Under the pieces are notes generated by a model, which had not been told where the DNA came from, did no database searches, and saw only the letters and a program-made list of their open reading frames with translations. The position numbers and the translations under genes were made by a program. From assembly GCF_009762325.1 (NCBI RefSeq), contig NZ_CP034348.1:123501-187500 (forward strand): a stretch of 64,000 nt of DNA, given 5' to 3'. Below are positions 8,839 through 17,393 of this stretch, one piece after another; position 1 is the stretch's first letter; every line of letters starts with the position of its first letter. Source of the stretch: Roseovarius faecimaris (GTDB lineage Bacteria; Pseudomonadota; Alphaproteobacteria; Rhodobacterales; Rhodobacteraceae).

Positions 8839-9545
8839 GTCCCTGCCCTGATCATGCGCGTCTCCACATATGCTCCGGTAATCATGCCCAGGAACCCGGC
8901 GACGAGGATGCCCATGGAGAAGGGCAGGCCCGCAAAGATCAGCGAGGCGACGATGGCCACCCCTGCGGCGGCCACATGGGCGAAGGTGCGCAGCATCGGC
9001 ATGATGATCGCGAGGAAGGTGATGGGGATGGCGAAGTCGAGCGCGAGGCTGTCGGGGATCGCCGTGCCCGCCCACGCGCCCAGCATAGTGCACCCGTACC
9101 AGAAGGGCACCACGGGGGCCGCGACGCCGAAGAAATAGGCGAGCTTGTGGGTCATGGTCCAATCCGGATTATCCTCGAATTTGACCACCGAGCAGGCATA
9201 GGTCTGATCGACGATGAAATAGGAGGCGATGGCGCGTTGCCAGAGAGGTGCGGAGCCCAGCAGCGGCGTCAGGGCGGCTGAATACATCGCCATGCGCAGG
9301 TTGACCGCCAGCGCCGTGGCAATCGCGATCAGCGTCGGCGCGCCTTCGGTCAGAAGCTGTAGTGCCGTGAACTGCGCGGCCCCCGCGAGCACGGCCATGG
9401 AAAAGGTCAGCGCCTCCAGCACGCTCAGCCCCGCCTCTGCCGCGACCACGCCGAAGAGGGTGGAAAACGGAATCAGCACGAGGATGAACGGTGCACCGTC
9501 GCCAAAGCCTTGCCAGAAGGCGGATTTCGGGGTTTGTCTTTGCAC
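8829..9545 (-). CDS. azlC: AzlC-family branched-chain amino acid exporter large subunit
   Basis: 238 aa, multi-spanning membrane protein. The N-terminal GDGAPFILVLIPFSTLFGVVAAEAG and the AQFTALQLL and VDQTYACSV segments are AzlC signatures. It probably exports leucine/isoleucine/valine analogues together with AzlD. It diverges from fdhD; the 5' ends are ~57 bp apart, so a short shared promoter region regulates both. Confidence 0.9.
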   Translation of the reverse strand: MQRQTPKSAFWQGFGDGAPFILVLIPFSTLFGVVAAEAGLSVLEALTFSMAVLAGAAQFTALQLLTEGAPTLIAIATALAVNLRMAMYSAALTPLLGSAPLWQRAIASYFIVDQTYACSVVKFEDNPDWTMTHKLAYFFGVAAPVVPFWYGCTMLGAWAGTAIPDSLALDFAIPITFLAIIMPMLRTFAHVAAAGVAIVASLIFAGLPFSMGILVAGFLGMITGAYVETRMIRAGTWR

Positions 9546-9601
9546 GGAGGGGCCATAGGTTAGCGGATGTGTCGCAGCGGGTTACTCCCTTGCCGAAGGA
9601 G

Positions 9602-10492
9602 ATGCAATTGGCCACCGAAGACGACCTTAGCGGGTACCTCATTGCCCCTGATCCCACGGCGGCGCGCCTGACGCGGGCGGTCACCGGCGTTGATCATGAC
9701 GGCCAGCAGACGGAAATATCGGTGGTCGAAGAGCGTCCGCTGACGATCTTCCTGAATGGGCAGGAGATTGTCACGGCAATGACCATCGGGGATTATCCAG
9801 AATATCTGGCGCTTGGGTTCCTGCGCAATCAGGGGATGCTCCGCGACGGCGAAACCGTCACCGGTGTGGACTATGACGAGGATCTGGAAACGGTCGTGGT
9901 GCGCACCGATGGGCAGACCACCTATGAGGAAAAGCTGAAGAAAAAGACGCGCACAAGCGGCTGTGCGGTGGGCACGGTCTTTGGCGACATGATGGAGGGC
10001 CTGGAAGAGGTACATCTGCCGCAGGTGCAGGTGAAAACCTCAGACCTCTATGCTTTGGCATCGCGCATCAACCGGACGCCCTCGCTGTACCTCGAAGCAG
10101 GCGCCATCCATGGCACCGTGCTGTGCCAGGGGGCGCAGCCGCTGGTCTATATGGAGGATGTGGGCCGACATAACGCGGTGGACAAGATCGCGGGCTGGAT
10201 GCTGTCGGAGAAGGTGAGTGCAGCGGACAAGACGCTTTACACCACCGGCCGGCTGACCTCGGAAATGGTGATCAAGACAGCGCTCATGGGCATCCCGGTT
10301 CTGGCGTCACGTTCAGGGTTCACCGCGTGGGGGGTGGAGATCGCACGGGAAGTGGGGCTGACCCTGATCGGACGGATGCGCGGGCGTAGGTTTGTCTGCC
10401 TGAGCGGGGAAGAGCGGCTTTTGCGCGATGCGGACCCAGGCGCGGTGCCAGAGGAAGACCGAAAGCACCGGCGCAAAGGGGGTGCCGCGTGA
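9602..10492 (+). CDS. fdhD: Formate dehydrogenase accessory sulfurtransferase FdhD
   Basis: About 294-296 aa; E. coli FdhD is 277. FdhD moves sulfur from a cysteine desulfurase to the Mo-bisMGD cofactor of formate dehydrogenases. Diagnostic segments are NGQEIVTAM, GDYPEYLALGFLRNQG, TSGCAVGTVFGDM, EDVGRHNAVDKIAGW, YTTGRLTSEMVIK and SRSGFTAWG. The sulfur-carrying loop has one Cys (SGCAVG) rather than the CxxC of E. coli. Start is ambiguous: AAGGAG at 9596-9601 abuts ATG 9602 but sits 6 nt before an in-frame TTG at 9608, so TTG may be the true start. An ORF extension upstream overlaps azlC and is unlikely. First gene of the Mo-cofactor operon. Confidence 0.93.
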   Translation: MQLATEDDLSGYLIAPDPTAARLTRAVTGVDHDGQQTEISVVEERPLTIFLNGQEIVTAMTIGDYPEYLALGFLRNQGMLRDGETVTGVDYDEDLETVVVRTDGQTTYEEKLKKKTRTSGCAVGTVFGDMMEGLEEVHLPQVQVKTSDLYALASRINRTPSLYLEAGAIHGTVLCQGAQPLVYMEDVGRHNAVDKIAGWMLSEKVSAADKTLYTTGRLTSEMVIKTALMGIPVLASRSGFTAWGVEIAREVGLTLIGRMRGRRFVCLSGEERLLRDADPGAVPEEDRKHRRKGGAA

Positions 10493-11052
10493 GCGACCGG
10501 GAATGGAGCGCGCCGTATCAGCCAACACAGGGTGAGGTTCGGCAGGGGATGAAGCTGACCTCAAGAGCGATCTATTCGGGCCGCTGGCGGGTGGCCGCCT
10601 TTGCTTACTCTTTTGTGCGTGGTGCGGGGCTGGCGCTTGTGGCATATATGCTTGCCTATGCTCTGGCGGGGTGGCTTGGGCACCGCTTGGAAAGTCGATC
10701 TTGGCTCTTTTACACCTTGTTGGCCATGTTCTTCCTTGTGGTGTTCGGCTTGCAGGCGGCGATTTTTTGGCGCTCTGCCCGCGCTTATCTATTTGCACTG
10801 ACCAAGGAAACGCCGCGGATCCGTCTCAGCGCGCGTGGTATTCGCCTCAGTAGTGACCTTAGTGAAAGCCTGACCGATTGGCGCGATATCTCGGACCTCA
10901 TGACAGGCAAGGGCATTCTGGTGGCAGTGCAGGGCAATCAGGGCATTGTCATCCCCGAGCGCCTGTTTGCGTCGCAGGGCGGCGATACCGGCGGGTTGCG
11001 CGAGGCGTTGCAGGGCTGGTTTCGCGCGGCAAAGGCTGGGAAGCTGTCATGA
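10489..11052 (+). CDS. YcxB-like membrane protein
   Basis: 187 aa from a GTG that overlaps the fdhD stop (GTGA). Two transmembrane helices lie at roughly residues 40-65 and 75-95. A soluble C-terminal half has a PH-like pattern (ARGIRLSSDLSESLTDWRDI, then GILVAVQG and GIVIPERLF) as in the YcxB-like family. The function is unknown. Its place inside the fdhD-mobA-mobB-moeA operon, with 4-bp overlaps on both sides, suggests tight coexpression but not necessarily a role in Mo-cofactor chemistry. Confidence 0.75.
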   Translation: MSDREWSAPYQPTQGEVRQGMKLTSRAIYSGRWRVAAFAYSFVRGAGLALVAYMLAYALAGWLGHRLESRSWLFYTLLAMFFLVVFGLQAAIFWRSARAYLFALTKETPRIRLSARGIRLSSDLSESLTDWRDISDLMTGKGILVAVQGNQGIVIPERLFASQGGDTGGLREALQGWFRAAKAGKLS

Positions 11053-11303
11053 CCTCAGATCCCAGGACATTTGGTATCACTTTTCGGATAGACGAGGTGC
11101 GCGCCACCCTCAGACGCCTGAGCGATCATGTTTCGAATCTGCGTCTTGTGTGGGAGAGGATTGCCGTCACGCATATGGGGGAGGCGGACATGTTTCAGTT
11201 TGATCCCGAAATACAAGTTGTCTTGCCTGTTAGATGGTTCCCCGAAGGCCGGGCTGCAGAACGGCCTGACCTTGCGCTGACCGCATGGGCCGTGAAAAGA
11301 TGA
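11049..11303 (+). CDS. Small uncharacterised protein in the Mo-cofactor operon
   Basis: 84 aa, starting at an ATGA that overlaps the stop of the YcxB-like gene and ending in a TGA that overlaps the mobA ATG (ATGA at 11300). This perfect fit between two 4-bp overlaps is the main evidence that it is translated. The protein is hydrophilic with no signal peptide or membrane helix. It has a Leu/Arg-rich helix (VRATLRRLSDHVSNLRLVWER) split over residues ~17-38 and a PVRWFPEG segment. I do not recognise the family. Confidence 0.6.
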   Translation: MTSDPRTFGITFRIDEVRATLRRLSDHVSNLRLVWERIAVTHMGEADMFQFDPEIQVVLPVRWFPEGRAAERPDLALTAWAVKR

Positions 11304-11944
11304 GCACTCCGTTGGGCATCATCCTCGCGGGTGGGCAGGCCACGCGCATGGGCGGCGGTGACAAGGGTTTGCTGCCCTTGGGCGATGGCGTGCTGCTGGA
11401 TCAGGTGATGGCGCGGCTGGCACCGCAGGTTTCGGGTCTGGCGCTCAATGCCAATGGTGATCCCAAGCGTTTCGAGCGGTTTGGGCTTCCAGTTGTGGCC
11501 GACAGCATCGCGGAGTTTCCCGGCCCGCTGGCCGGTGTGCTTGCCGGGCTTGACTGGGCGGCGGATCAGGGGGCTGACCTGGTGGTAAGTGTGGCGGCCG
11601 ATACACCGTTTTTTCCGGATGACCTGGTGGCGCGGTTGCTTTCCTGCTCAGAGGGTCAGACACATCCTCTGGTGCTTGCCGCGACGCCGCGTGCCGACGG
11701 GGAAGAGACGAAATCTATGTCCCGGTCCGGTCTCATCCGGCATCCCACCTTTGGCCTCTGGCCGGTGGCCTTGCGGGATGATCTGCGCGCTGCCCTGAAG
11801 GACGGGCTGCGCAAGGTTATCCTGTGGACCGGCAAGCATGATGGGCGCGAAGCGGTGTTTGACACCGCAGGCGATCCGTTTTTCAACGTCAACACGCCAG
11901 AGGATCTGGCAAGGGCGCAGACCCTGCTGAAGGAGCAGTCATGA
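11300..11944 (+). CDS. mobA: Molybdenum cofactor guanylyltransferase
   Basis: 214 aa from the ATG at 11300 that overlaps the previous stop; an in-frame ATG at 11285 gives 219 aa. MobA transfers GMP from GTP to Mo-molybdopterin, making (bis-)MGD for DMSO-reductase-family enzymes such as formate dehydrogenase. The GTP-binding motif ILAGGQATRMGGGDKG and the PLAGVLAGLDWA and AADTPFFP segments are clear. It overlaps mobB by 4 bp. Confidence 0.94.
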   Translation: MSTPLGIILAGGQATRMGGGDKGLLPLGDGVLLDQVMARLAPQVSGLALNANGDPKRFERFGLPVVADSIAEFPGPLAGVLAGLDWAADQGADLVVSVAADTPFFPDDLVARLLSCSEGQTHPLVLAATPRADGEETKSMSRSGLIRHPTFGLWPVALRDDLRAALKDGLRKVILWTGKHDGREAVFDTAGDPFFNVNTPEDLARAQTLLKEQS

Positions 11945-12435
11945 AGGTTTACGGTGTTGTGGGCTGGAAGAACGCTGGAAAAACCGGCCTGATGGAGCGG
12001 CTTGTGGCCGAGATCACCGGGCGCGGGTATTGCGTATCCACGATCAAACATGCGCATCACGTTTTCGATGTGGATCAGCGCGGCAAGGATAGTTTCCGCC
12101 ACCGAGAGGCAGGCGCGAAGGAGGTGCTTCTGGCGTCACGCAAGCGCTTTGCCCTGATGCATGAGCTGCGCGAGGACGCGGAGCCGGAACTGCCGGAACT
12201 TCTGTCCAAGATGAGCCCGGTGGATTTGGTCCTTGTCGAGGGTTACAAACGCGACCCGCACCCCAAAGTGGAAGCCTTCCGCGCCGAAACAGGCAACGCT
12301 CTGATTGCGCCTGATGATCCGACGGTTCGCGCTGTGGCGAGTGACACGCCGGTCACGGTGGAGGGGCGGCCGGTATTTGACCTGAACGCGACGGCCGAGA
12401 TCGCTGATTTCATCCTTGCCGAGCTTGGTTTGTGA
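11941..12435 (+). CDS. mobB: MGD biosynthesis adaptor protein MobB
   Basis: 164 aa. Walker A GWKNAGKTGLMERL at residues 9-22, then the family motif STIKHAHHVFDVDQ-GKDS and LVEGYK near residue 97. MobB is a GTP-binding partner of MobA. It overlaps mobA (ATGA) and the fused moeA gene (GTGA). Confidence 0.93.
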   Translation: MKVYGVVGWKNAGKTGLMERLVAEITGRGYCVSTIKHAHHVFDVDQRGKDSFRHREAGAKEVLLASRKRFALMHELREDAEPELPELLSKMSPVDLVLVEGYKRDPHPKVEAFRAETGNALIAPDDPTVRAVASDTPVTVEGRPVFDLNATAEIADFILAELGL

Positions 12436-14552
12436 CCACATTCGACAGTTTTGCCGTGGTCGATTGGTCCGGGGGTAATGATACCGGGCCGACGCCTCGG
12501 AAAGATGCCATCTGGATGGCGGTGGTGCGTGGAGGTCAGGCCGAGGCGCCAGTATACCTGCGCAACAGGCCCCTGGCCGAGGATGCGATTGCCACCCTGA
12601 TCAAGCAGGAGCTGACGGCCGGCCGACGGCTTTGTATCGGATTTGATTTTCCTTTTGGCTATCCTGCGGGTTTTGCCCGCGCTCTCACGGGTACAAGTGA
12701 TCCTTTTGCTCTCTGGGAGTGGCTGGAGGCGCGTATCGAAGACACCCCGCGCGGGAACAATCGCTTCGATCTGGCCGGAGAGATCAACGCGCGCTTTCCA
12801 GGCATCGGGCCCTTCTGGTTCAACGGGTTGAAGCGCGACATCGCTCATTTGCCGCGTCGTGACACGCGGCACGGGCACGGAATGCCCGAATTTCGTACGG
12901 CAGAGCAGCAGACGACGGGGGCCTTTACCTGTTGGCAGGTGGGCGGCGCAGGAGCGGTGGGGGGGCAGGTGCTGACCGGATTGCCGGTTCTGGCCCGGCT
13001 CAAACGACGCTTTGGCGATCAGATCATGGCCTGGCCATTTGAGCCGCTCAATGCGTCGGTAGCACTTATCGAAATCTGGCCTGGGCTGATCAATCCTGTC
13101 GTCAAGCGCGCCGAGGCCGGTGGTGGAATACGCGATGCGCATCAGGTGGCACTGCTTGCGCGCGCACTTGCCCGCTTGCCCGCGCCCGATCTGCGCGCCA
13201 TGTTAGACGTGACCGCACCCGAGGAAGGATGGATCATGGGGTTGGGCTTTGAGGACAAACTGACCGCCGCCGCCGAGCAGGAGGCGACATCTCAGTTGCG
13301 TCCGCCGCCTTTGCGCGACGATTGTTTTGCCTTGCCGGCAGGGGTGGACTGGACCCCGGTGGACATTGCCCTTGAAATGCTGCGGGAACGTTTACATCCG
13401 GTGGTCGCCGTCGAAACGCGCCGCATTGATCACGCGCTTGGTCACGTCCTGGCGGCCCCCGTTATTGCGCAGCGCTCCAACCCGCCACAGCCCAACACGG
13501 CGGTGGATGGCTACGGATTTGCACATGCCTGTCTTGGCGAGGGCGATCAGGTTCTGCCGCTTTGCGACGGGCGTGCGGCTGCGGGTGTGCCGTTCAGTGG
13601 CGTGGTCCCGTACGGCCATGCGATCAGGGTGCTGACCGGGGCGGCCCTGCCGGAGGGCGTCGATACGGTGATACTCGAAGAAGACGTGACGCTTGGGCAG
13701 GGCGCGATTGCGTTTCGGGCAGGTCTGAAACCCGGCGCCAACACGCGCAAGGCGGGTGAGGATGTTGTCGAGGGAGCTGTCGTTCTCGATGCGGGGCGCA
13801 GACTGACCCCGGCTGATCTTGCACTGATTGCGGCGGTCGGAGGGGATGAGGTTCAAGTCTATGCGCCGCTCCGCGTGGCTGTCCTGTCGACAGGGGACGA
13901 GTTGCGCGCGCCTGGCCAGCCCACGGGTGAGGGGCAGATCTATGATGCCAATCGTCCGATGCTGATTGGCTTGTTGGAGCGACTTGGTCATGTGGCTGTT
14001 GACCTCGGCATTCAGCCGGACGACCGCGCCACTTTGCGTGCGGCATTCGACAGGGCGGCGGAAGAGGCCGACATGATCCTGACCTCAGGCGGCGCTTCGG
14101 CCGGGGACGAAGACCATGTCTCGGCCCTGCTCAATGAGGCGGGGGCCATGGCCGAATGGCGTATTGCGATTAAACCGGGTCGCCCTCTGGCGCTGGGTCT
14201 TTGGAAGGGTACCCCGATTTTTGGCCTGCCGGGCAATCCGGTGGCGGCGCTTGTCTGTACTCTGATTTTCGCGGCGCCCGCGATGGCCGCGCTTTCGGGG
14301 GCCGGTTGGAGCATCCCCCAAGGTTTCACCTTGCCCGCCGCCTTTTCGAAGAAAAAGAAACCCGGCCGCCGCGAATTCCTGCGCGCGCGGGTGCGGCAGG
14401 GACGGGTCGAGGTCTTTGCCTCGGAAGGTTCCGGGCGGATCAGCGGGCTGAGCTGGGCCGAGGGGCTTGTGGAACTGCCGGACGGAGCTGCGGAGATCGC
14501 TCCGGGTGATCCCGTTCACTACATTCCCTACACCAGTTTCTACAGCCCCTGA
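12432..14552 (+). CDS. moeA: Fusion of a DUF429-like domain with molybdopterin molybdenumtransferase (MoeA)
   Basis: 706 aa from a GTG overlapping the mobB stop. Residues ~1-295 form a separate domain with FAVVDWSGG, GFDFPFGYP, GPFWFNG, ALIEIWPGLINP and RDAHQVALLARAL. That pattern (acidic residues after beta strands, RNase-H/DUF429 style) I recognise only loosely. Residues ~300-706 are a complete MoeA: PPQPNTAVDGYGF, VLSTGDEL, TSGGASAGDEDH, PGRPLALGLWKGTPIFGLPGNPVAALV (split). MoeA inserts molybdate into adenylated molybdopterin. There is no frameshift between the domains and normal codon usage throughout, so the fusion appears real. The job of the N-terminal domain is unknown. Confidence 0.88.
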   Translation: MTTFDSFAVVDWSGGNDTGPTPRKDAIWMAVVRGGQAEAPVYLRNRPLAEDAIATLIKQELTAGRRLCIGFDFPFGYPAGFARALTGTSDPFALWEWLEARIEDTPRGNNRFDLAGEINARFPGIGPFWFNGLKRDIAHLPRRDTRHGHGMPEFRTAEQQTTGAFTCWQVGGAGAVGGQVLTGLPVLARLKRRFGDQIMAWPFEPLNASVALIEIWPGLINPVVKRAEAGGGIRDAHQVALLARALARLPAPDLRAMLDVTAPEEGWIMGLGFEDKLTAAAEQEATSQLRPPPLRDDCFALPAGVDWTPVDIALEMLRERLHPVVAVETRRIDHALGHVLAAPVIAQRSNPPQPNTAVDGYGFAHACLGEGDQVLPLCDGRAAAGVPFSGVVPYGHAIRVLTGAALPEGVDTVILEEDVTLGQGAIAFRAGLKPGANTRKAGEDVVEGAVVLDAGRRLTPADLALIAAVGGDEVQVYAPLRVAVLSTGDELRAPGQPTGEGQIYDANRPMLIGLLERLGHVAVDLGIQPDDRATLRAAFDRAAEEADMILTSGGASAGDEDHVSALLNEAGAMAEWRIAIKPGRPLALGLWKGTPIFGLPGNPVAALVCTLIFAAPAMAALSGAGWSIPQGFTLPAAFSKKKKPGRREFLRARVRQGRVEVFASEGSGRISGLSWAEGLVELPDGAAEIAPGDPVHYIPYTSFYSP

Positions 14553-14587
14553 GCTTGCCGGGCGTGTTCGGCTTTCCTGAAAGAAAT

Positions 14588-14614
14588 ATCCCCGCCGGAA
14601 GCTCCGGCGGGGAT
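14588..14614. terminator. Bidirectional rho-independent terminator
   Basis: Perfect 12-bp stem ATCCCCGCCGGA / TCCGGCGGGGAT with an AGC loop, A-rich on the left and weakly T/A on the right. It lies midway between the convergent moeA (plus) and chrR (minus) genes and can serve both. Confidence 0.85.
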
Positions 14615-14647
14615 ACGAAACAAGCGTGTGATCGCAGGTTGGAGGCC

Positions 14648-15298
14648 TCAGATCTTCAGGAAAGGCTGGGCCAGACGCGGCAGAAGTCCCTTGAACTTGA
14701 GAGGCGCGTCCGTGGCGGCGAGGCAGATACAATCCGCTCCGATATCGGCCACGGGCGTGTGATGCAGATCTTCATCTGCAACCTCGATGTCACCGCGTCC
14801 AAAACGATCGGTCTCGTCTGCGAAGGCCCCTTGCAGGACGAGCGTCAGCTCGGTGCCGCGGTGGCCATGATCCGGCACCGCTGCCCCTGCGGGGATATAC
14901 AGCAGTCGAGCGGTGGCCTCGCGGGAGGTGGGCAAAATCGCCTGTTTCACACCCATGCCGACCGGCCGCCATTTCACGGTATCGAGATCGCCACCGATAT
15001 AGTCGCGGATCGGCGCAGGCAGCACGCTATCGCTTGCCCCGGGGGCGGGTTTATCGTCAGGGGCACCAGAGGCGATCAGCGCCAAGGTTGCCTCCAGGCT
15101 TCCGTCGTCCATCTCCGCCTCGGCACTGTCTTCGACAAGCGCGCCGCCCACTGTATCAAAGGCGCCAAGCCTTGCGCGGCATTCGTCACAAAGGCTCACA
15201 TGGGCCGCTACAGTGAGGCTGAACGCCTCGGGTAATGTCCCCGCCGAATAGGCGATCAGCAGGGCGTCGGTCAGGTGATGTTTGATCGTTTCAGTCAT
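14648..15298 (-). CDS. chrR: Anti-sigma factor ChrR (zinc, cupin domain)
   Basis: 216 aa. The N-terminal zinc-binding anti-sigma domain has His6/His7, then VAAHVSLCDECRARLG giving the H-x3-C-x2-C ligand set near residues 32-39. The C-terminal cupin domain has PDHGHRGTELTLVLQGAF. In Rhodobacter sphaeroides ChrR holds RpoE inactive and releases it when singlet oxygen is present. The gene follows the sigma-factor gene by 7 bp in one operon, and all parts of the protein are present. Confidence 0.95.
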   Translation of the reverse strand: MTETIKHHLTDALLIAYSAGTLPEAFSLTVAAHVSLCDECRARLGAFDTVGGALVEDSAEAEMDDGSLEATLALIASGAPDDKPAPGASDSVLPAPIRDYIGGDLDTVKWRPVGMGVKQAILPTSREATARLLYIPAGAAVPDHGHRGTELTLVLQGAFADETDRFGRGDIEVADEDLHHTPVADIGADCICLAATDAPLKFKGLLPRLAQPFLKI

Positions 15299-15305
15299 AG
15301 CGTGT

Positions 15306-15959
15306 TCACTTCATGGCATGGCGCAGGCGATCCAGCGCCAGTCGAATTCTGGATTTGATCGTCCCTAGGGGAAGGCCGGTTGCGTCGGCAATCTCGCGAT
15401 GGCTGAGGTCACCGAAATAGGCTTTCTCGATCAGAACCCGTTGATTGTCGGGCAGCGCGGCAATGGCTTCACCGAGCTGTTCACTCTCCTGTTGCAGGGC
15501 CAGGGCGTCTGCCTGGTCCGGTTCGTGCTCCGCACCCCAGGGCAAGTCCTCCGGCTCGGGGCGGCGCTGTTTGCGCAACGCGTCAATCTTGCGATTACGC
15601 GCGATGGTAAAGATCCAGGTGGCCACGCTCGCGCGGGCTGGATCAAACAAATGCGCCTTGTGCCACAAGGTCGCCATGACTTCCTGCGCACACTCCTCGG
15701 CCAGGCTCTCCTCGGCTCCGGAACGCATCAAGAAAGCTTTGACGCGCGGCGCAAAGTGCTGGAACAACCTGCCGAAGGCCTGTTGGTCCTTTTCTTCTCG
15801 GATCAGTGCAACACACGCGACCCAGTCTTCGTTTTCCCTGTCTTTGGCTGTCACTTCCGCAGACCTTTGCCGAACTATTCCGGATTCTTCCGAAGCCGCT
15901 TTCATCGACACATGCAGTGGCGAGCGGGGCCGGTCCAGAGTTGTGTTCGTACTTAACAT
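15306..15959 (-). CDS. rpoE: ECF sigma factor RpoE (ChrR-regulated, singlet-oxygen type)
   Basis: Up to 217 aa. Region 2 includes FGRLFQHFAPRVKAFL, EECAQEVMATLW and ASVATWIFTIARNRKIDALRK. Region 4 includes LPDNQRVLIEKAYFGDLSHREIA and GLPLGTIKSRIRLALDRLRH. This is the ECF11-type partner of ChrR. The start is uncertain: ATG 15959 lies only about 5 bp from a candidate -10, while an in-frame ATG at 15905 gives 199 aa, nearer the family length. The gene is divergent from the oxidase/DUF1365/MFS/DUF3833/SDR operon, the classical RpoE target set in R. sphaeroides. Confidence 0.95.
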   Translation of the reverse strand: MLSTNTTLDRPRSPLHVSMKAASEESGIVRQRSAEVTAKDRENEDWVACVALIREEKDQQAFGRLFQHFAPRVKAFLMRSGAEESLAEECAQEVMATLWHKAHLFDPARASVATWIFTIARNRKIDALRKQRRPEPEDLPWGAEHEPDQADALALQQESEQLGEAIAALPDNQRVLIEKAYFGDLSHREIADATGLPLGTIKSRIRLALDRLRHAMK

Positions 15960-15963
15960 GGAA

Positions 15964-15993
15964 GTGGTACGGGGATGTCACAAATTTGGATCA
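15964..15993 (-). promoter_or_regulatory. Candidate RpoE-type autoregulatory promoter
   Basis: On the minus strand a TGATCC (15993-15988), the -35 element remembered for R. sphaeroides RpoE, is followed after 18 nt by TACCAC (15969-15964) as a possible -10. It points into rpoE-chrR. The -35 is an exact match and the -10 is weak. If used, transcription would start near ATG 15959 and favour the shorter RpoE start at 15905. Confidence 0.35.
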
Positions 15994-16079
15994 CCCGGTC
16001 GCCAAAAAAACTTTTCTCATCCGATTGATGCTCTGACGCGTAATGGTTGACGAAAGACAATCAAAGGACACGACCAAAG

Positions 16080-17393
16080 ATGCCATTTGAAGCCGGGCCA
16101 GGCACATCAGTTGTGCCAAAGCGCCGCAAGATTGCCGTTATCGGCGCCGGGATCTCCGGAATGGGAGCCGCGCATTTGCTGGCCGATCGCCATCAGGTGT
16201 CGCTTATCGAGGCAGAGCCCCGCCTGGGCGGTCACGCCAGGACGATCATCGCGGGCAAGCATGGCGATCAGCCGGTCGATACCGGCTTTATCGTGTTCAA
16301 CTATGCCAATTACCCGCATCTGGCGGCTCTTTTTGACAAGCTTGATGTGCCGGTTGCGAAATCGAACATGAGCTTTGGCGCATCAGTGCGGGGCGGCAAG
16401 ATCGAATATGGGCTCGCCGGTGCCAAAGCCTTTTTCGCGCAACGCAAGAATGCGCTGAATCCAAAATTCCTGCGTATGCTTCGCGACATTTTTCACTTCA
16501 ACACCCATGCCGCCAACCGCGATGATATGCGCGGGCTGACCATTGGGCAGTTTCTGCGCAAGATGGGGATGGGCGACTATTTCCGTGACTATTACCTTCT
16601 GCCGCTGTCCGGCGCGATCTGGTCGACACCGACCGAACAAATCCTGGACTTCCCGGCGCATGCGATGATCCAGTTCTTCGAAAACCACGCGTTGCTGACC
16701 TATGACGGGCAGCACCAGTGGTACACTGTGGATGGTGGTTCGATTGCCTATGTGGACCGTCTGGGCCAGGCTCTGGCAGCACAGGGTGTCGATATGCGCC
16801 TTGGCTGCCCTGTCGAGGCCGTGAGGCGCCGCGCAGATGGGGTGTTGATCAAGCTTCCCGGAGCGGAATGGGAAGCCTTCGACGAGGTGGTTTTTGCCAC
16901 TCATTCCGATGATAGCCTGCGCCTGCTGATTGACGCGGGCAAGGCGGAGCAGGACGACCTTGGCGCAGTGCGTTATCAGCCCAACGATGTGGTGTTGCAT
17001 GCTGATCCTTCGGTGATGCCACGCCGCCGAGCGGTCTGGTCGAGCTGGAACTACGCCGAGGCCCCCGCCAAGCGTGACGGGCAGATCGACATCACCTACT
17101 GGATGAACTCGCTGCAGCCGATCCCCCATGATGATCCACATTTCGTGACATTGAACTCCACGCGCCCGATCCGCGAAGAGCTGATCTATGATCAGGTTAC
17201 CCTGCGCCACCCGATCTATGACATGGCCGCACTTGAGGCACAGGGCCGCGTGCTCGCGCGGAACGGGGCCAATCACACATGGTTTTGCGGGGCCTGGACA
17301 CGGCACGGCTTCCACGAAGACGGGCTGGCCAGCGGTATTGACGTCGCGCGCGCAATCCTGGCGCAGGATGCGGTGCAGATCGCGGCCGAATGA
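16080..17393 (+). CDS. FAD-dependent oxidoreductase of the RpoE regulon (UfaD-type)
   Basis: 437 aa from ATG 16080, preceded by AAAGGA; a TTG at 16047 is an alternative (448 aa). The N-terminal FAD-binding motif is KIAVIGAGISGMGAAHLL, followed by GGHARTI. The amine-oxidase-like fold continues with DTGFIVFNYANYPHL and ends with a second FAD-contact region near WFCGAWTRHGFHEDGLASG. The R. sphaeroides homologue (RSP1091, as I recall) is a phospholipid methyl-fatty-acid desaturase, UfaD, in furan fatty acid synthesis. It is first of five plus-strand genes joined by 4-bp overlaps, divergent from rpoE. Confidence 0.88.
   Translation: MPFEAGPGTSVVPKRRKIAVIGAGISGMGAAHLLADRHQVSLIEAEPRLGGHARTIIAGKHGDQPVDTGFIVFNYANYPHLAALFDKLDVPVAKSNMSFGASVRGGKIEYGLAGAKAFFAQRKNALNPKFLRMLRDIFHFNTHAANRDDMRGLTIGQFLRKMGMGDYFRDYYLLPLSGAIWSTPTEQILDFPAHAMIQFFENHALLTYDGQHQWYTVDGGSIAYVDRLGQALAAQGVDMRLGCPVEAVRRRADGVLIKLPGAEWEAFDEVVFATHSDDSLRLLIDAGKAEQDDLGAVRYQPNDVVLHADPSVMPRRRAVWSSWNYAEAPAKRDGQIDITYWMNSLQPIPHDDPHFVTLNSTRPIREELIYDQVTLRHPIYDMAALEAQGRVLARNGANHTWFCGAWTRHGFHEDGLASGIDVARAILAQDAVQIAAE

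Noticed and set aside
16047..16079. TTG start of the oxidase
   Set aside because: Possible, but ATG 16080 has a better ribosome site and gives family-like N-terminus; kept as an alternative only.
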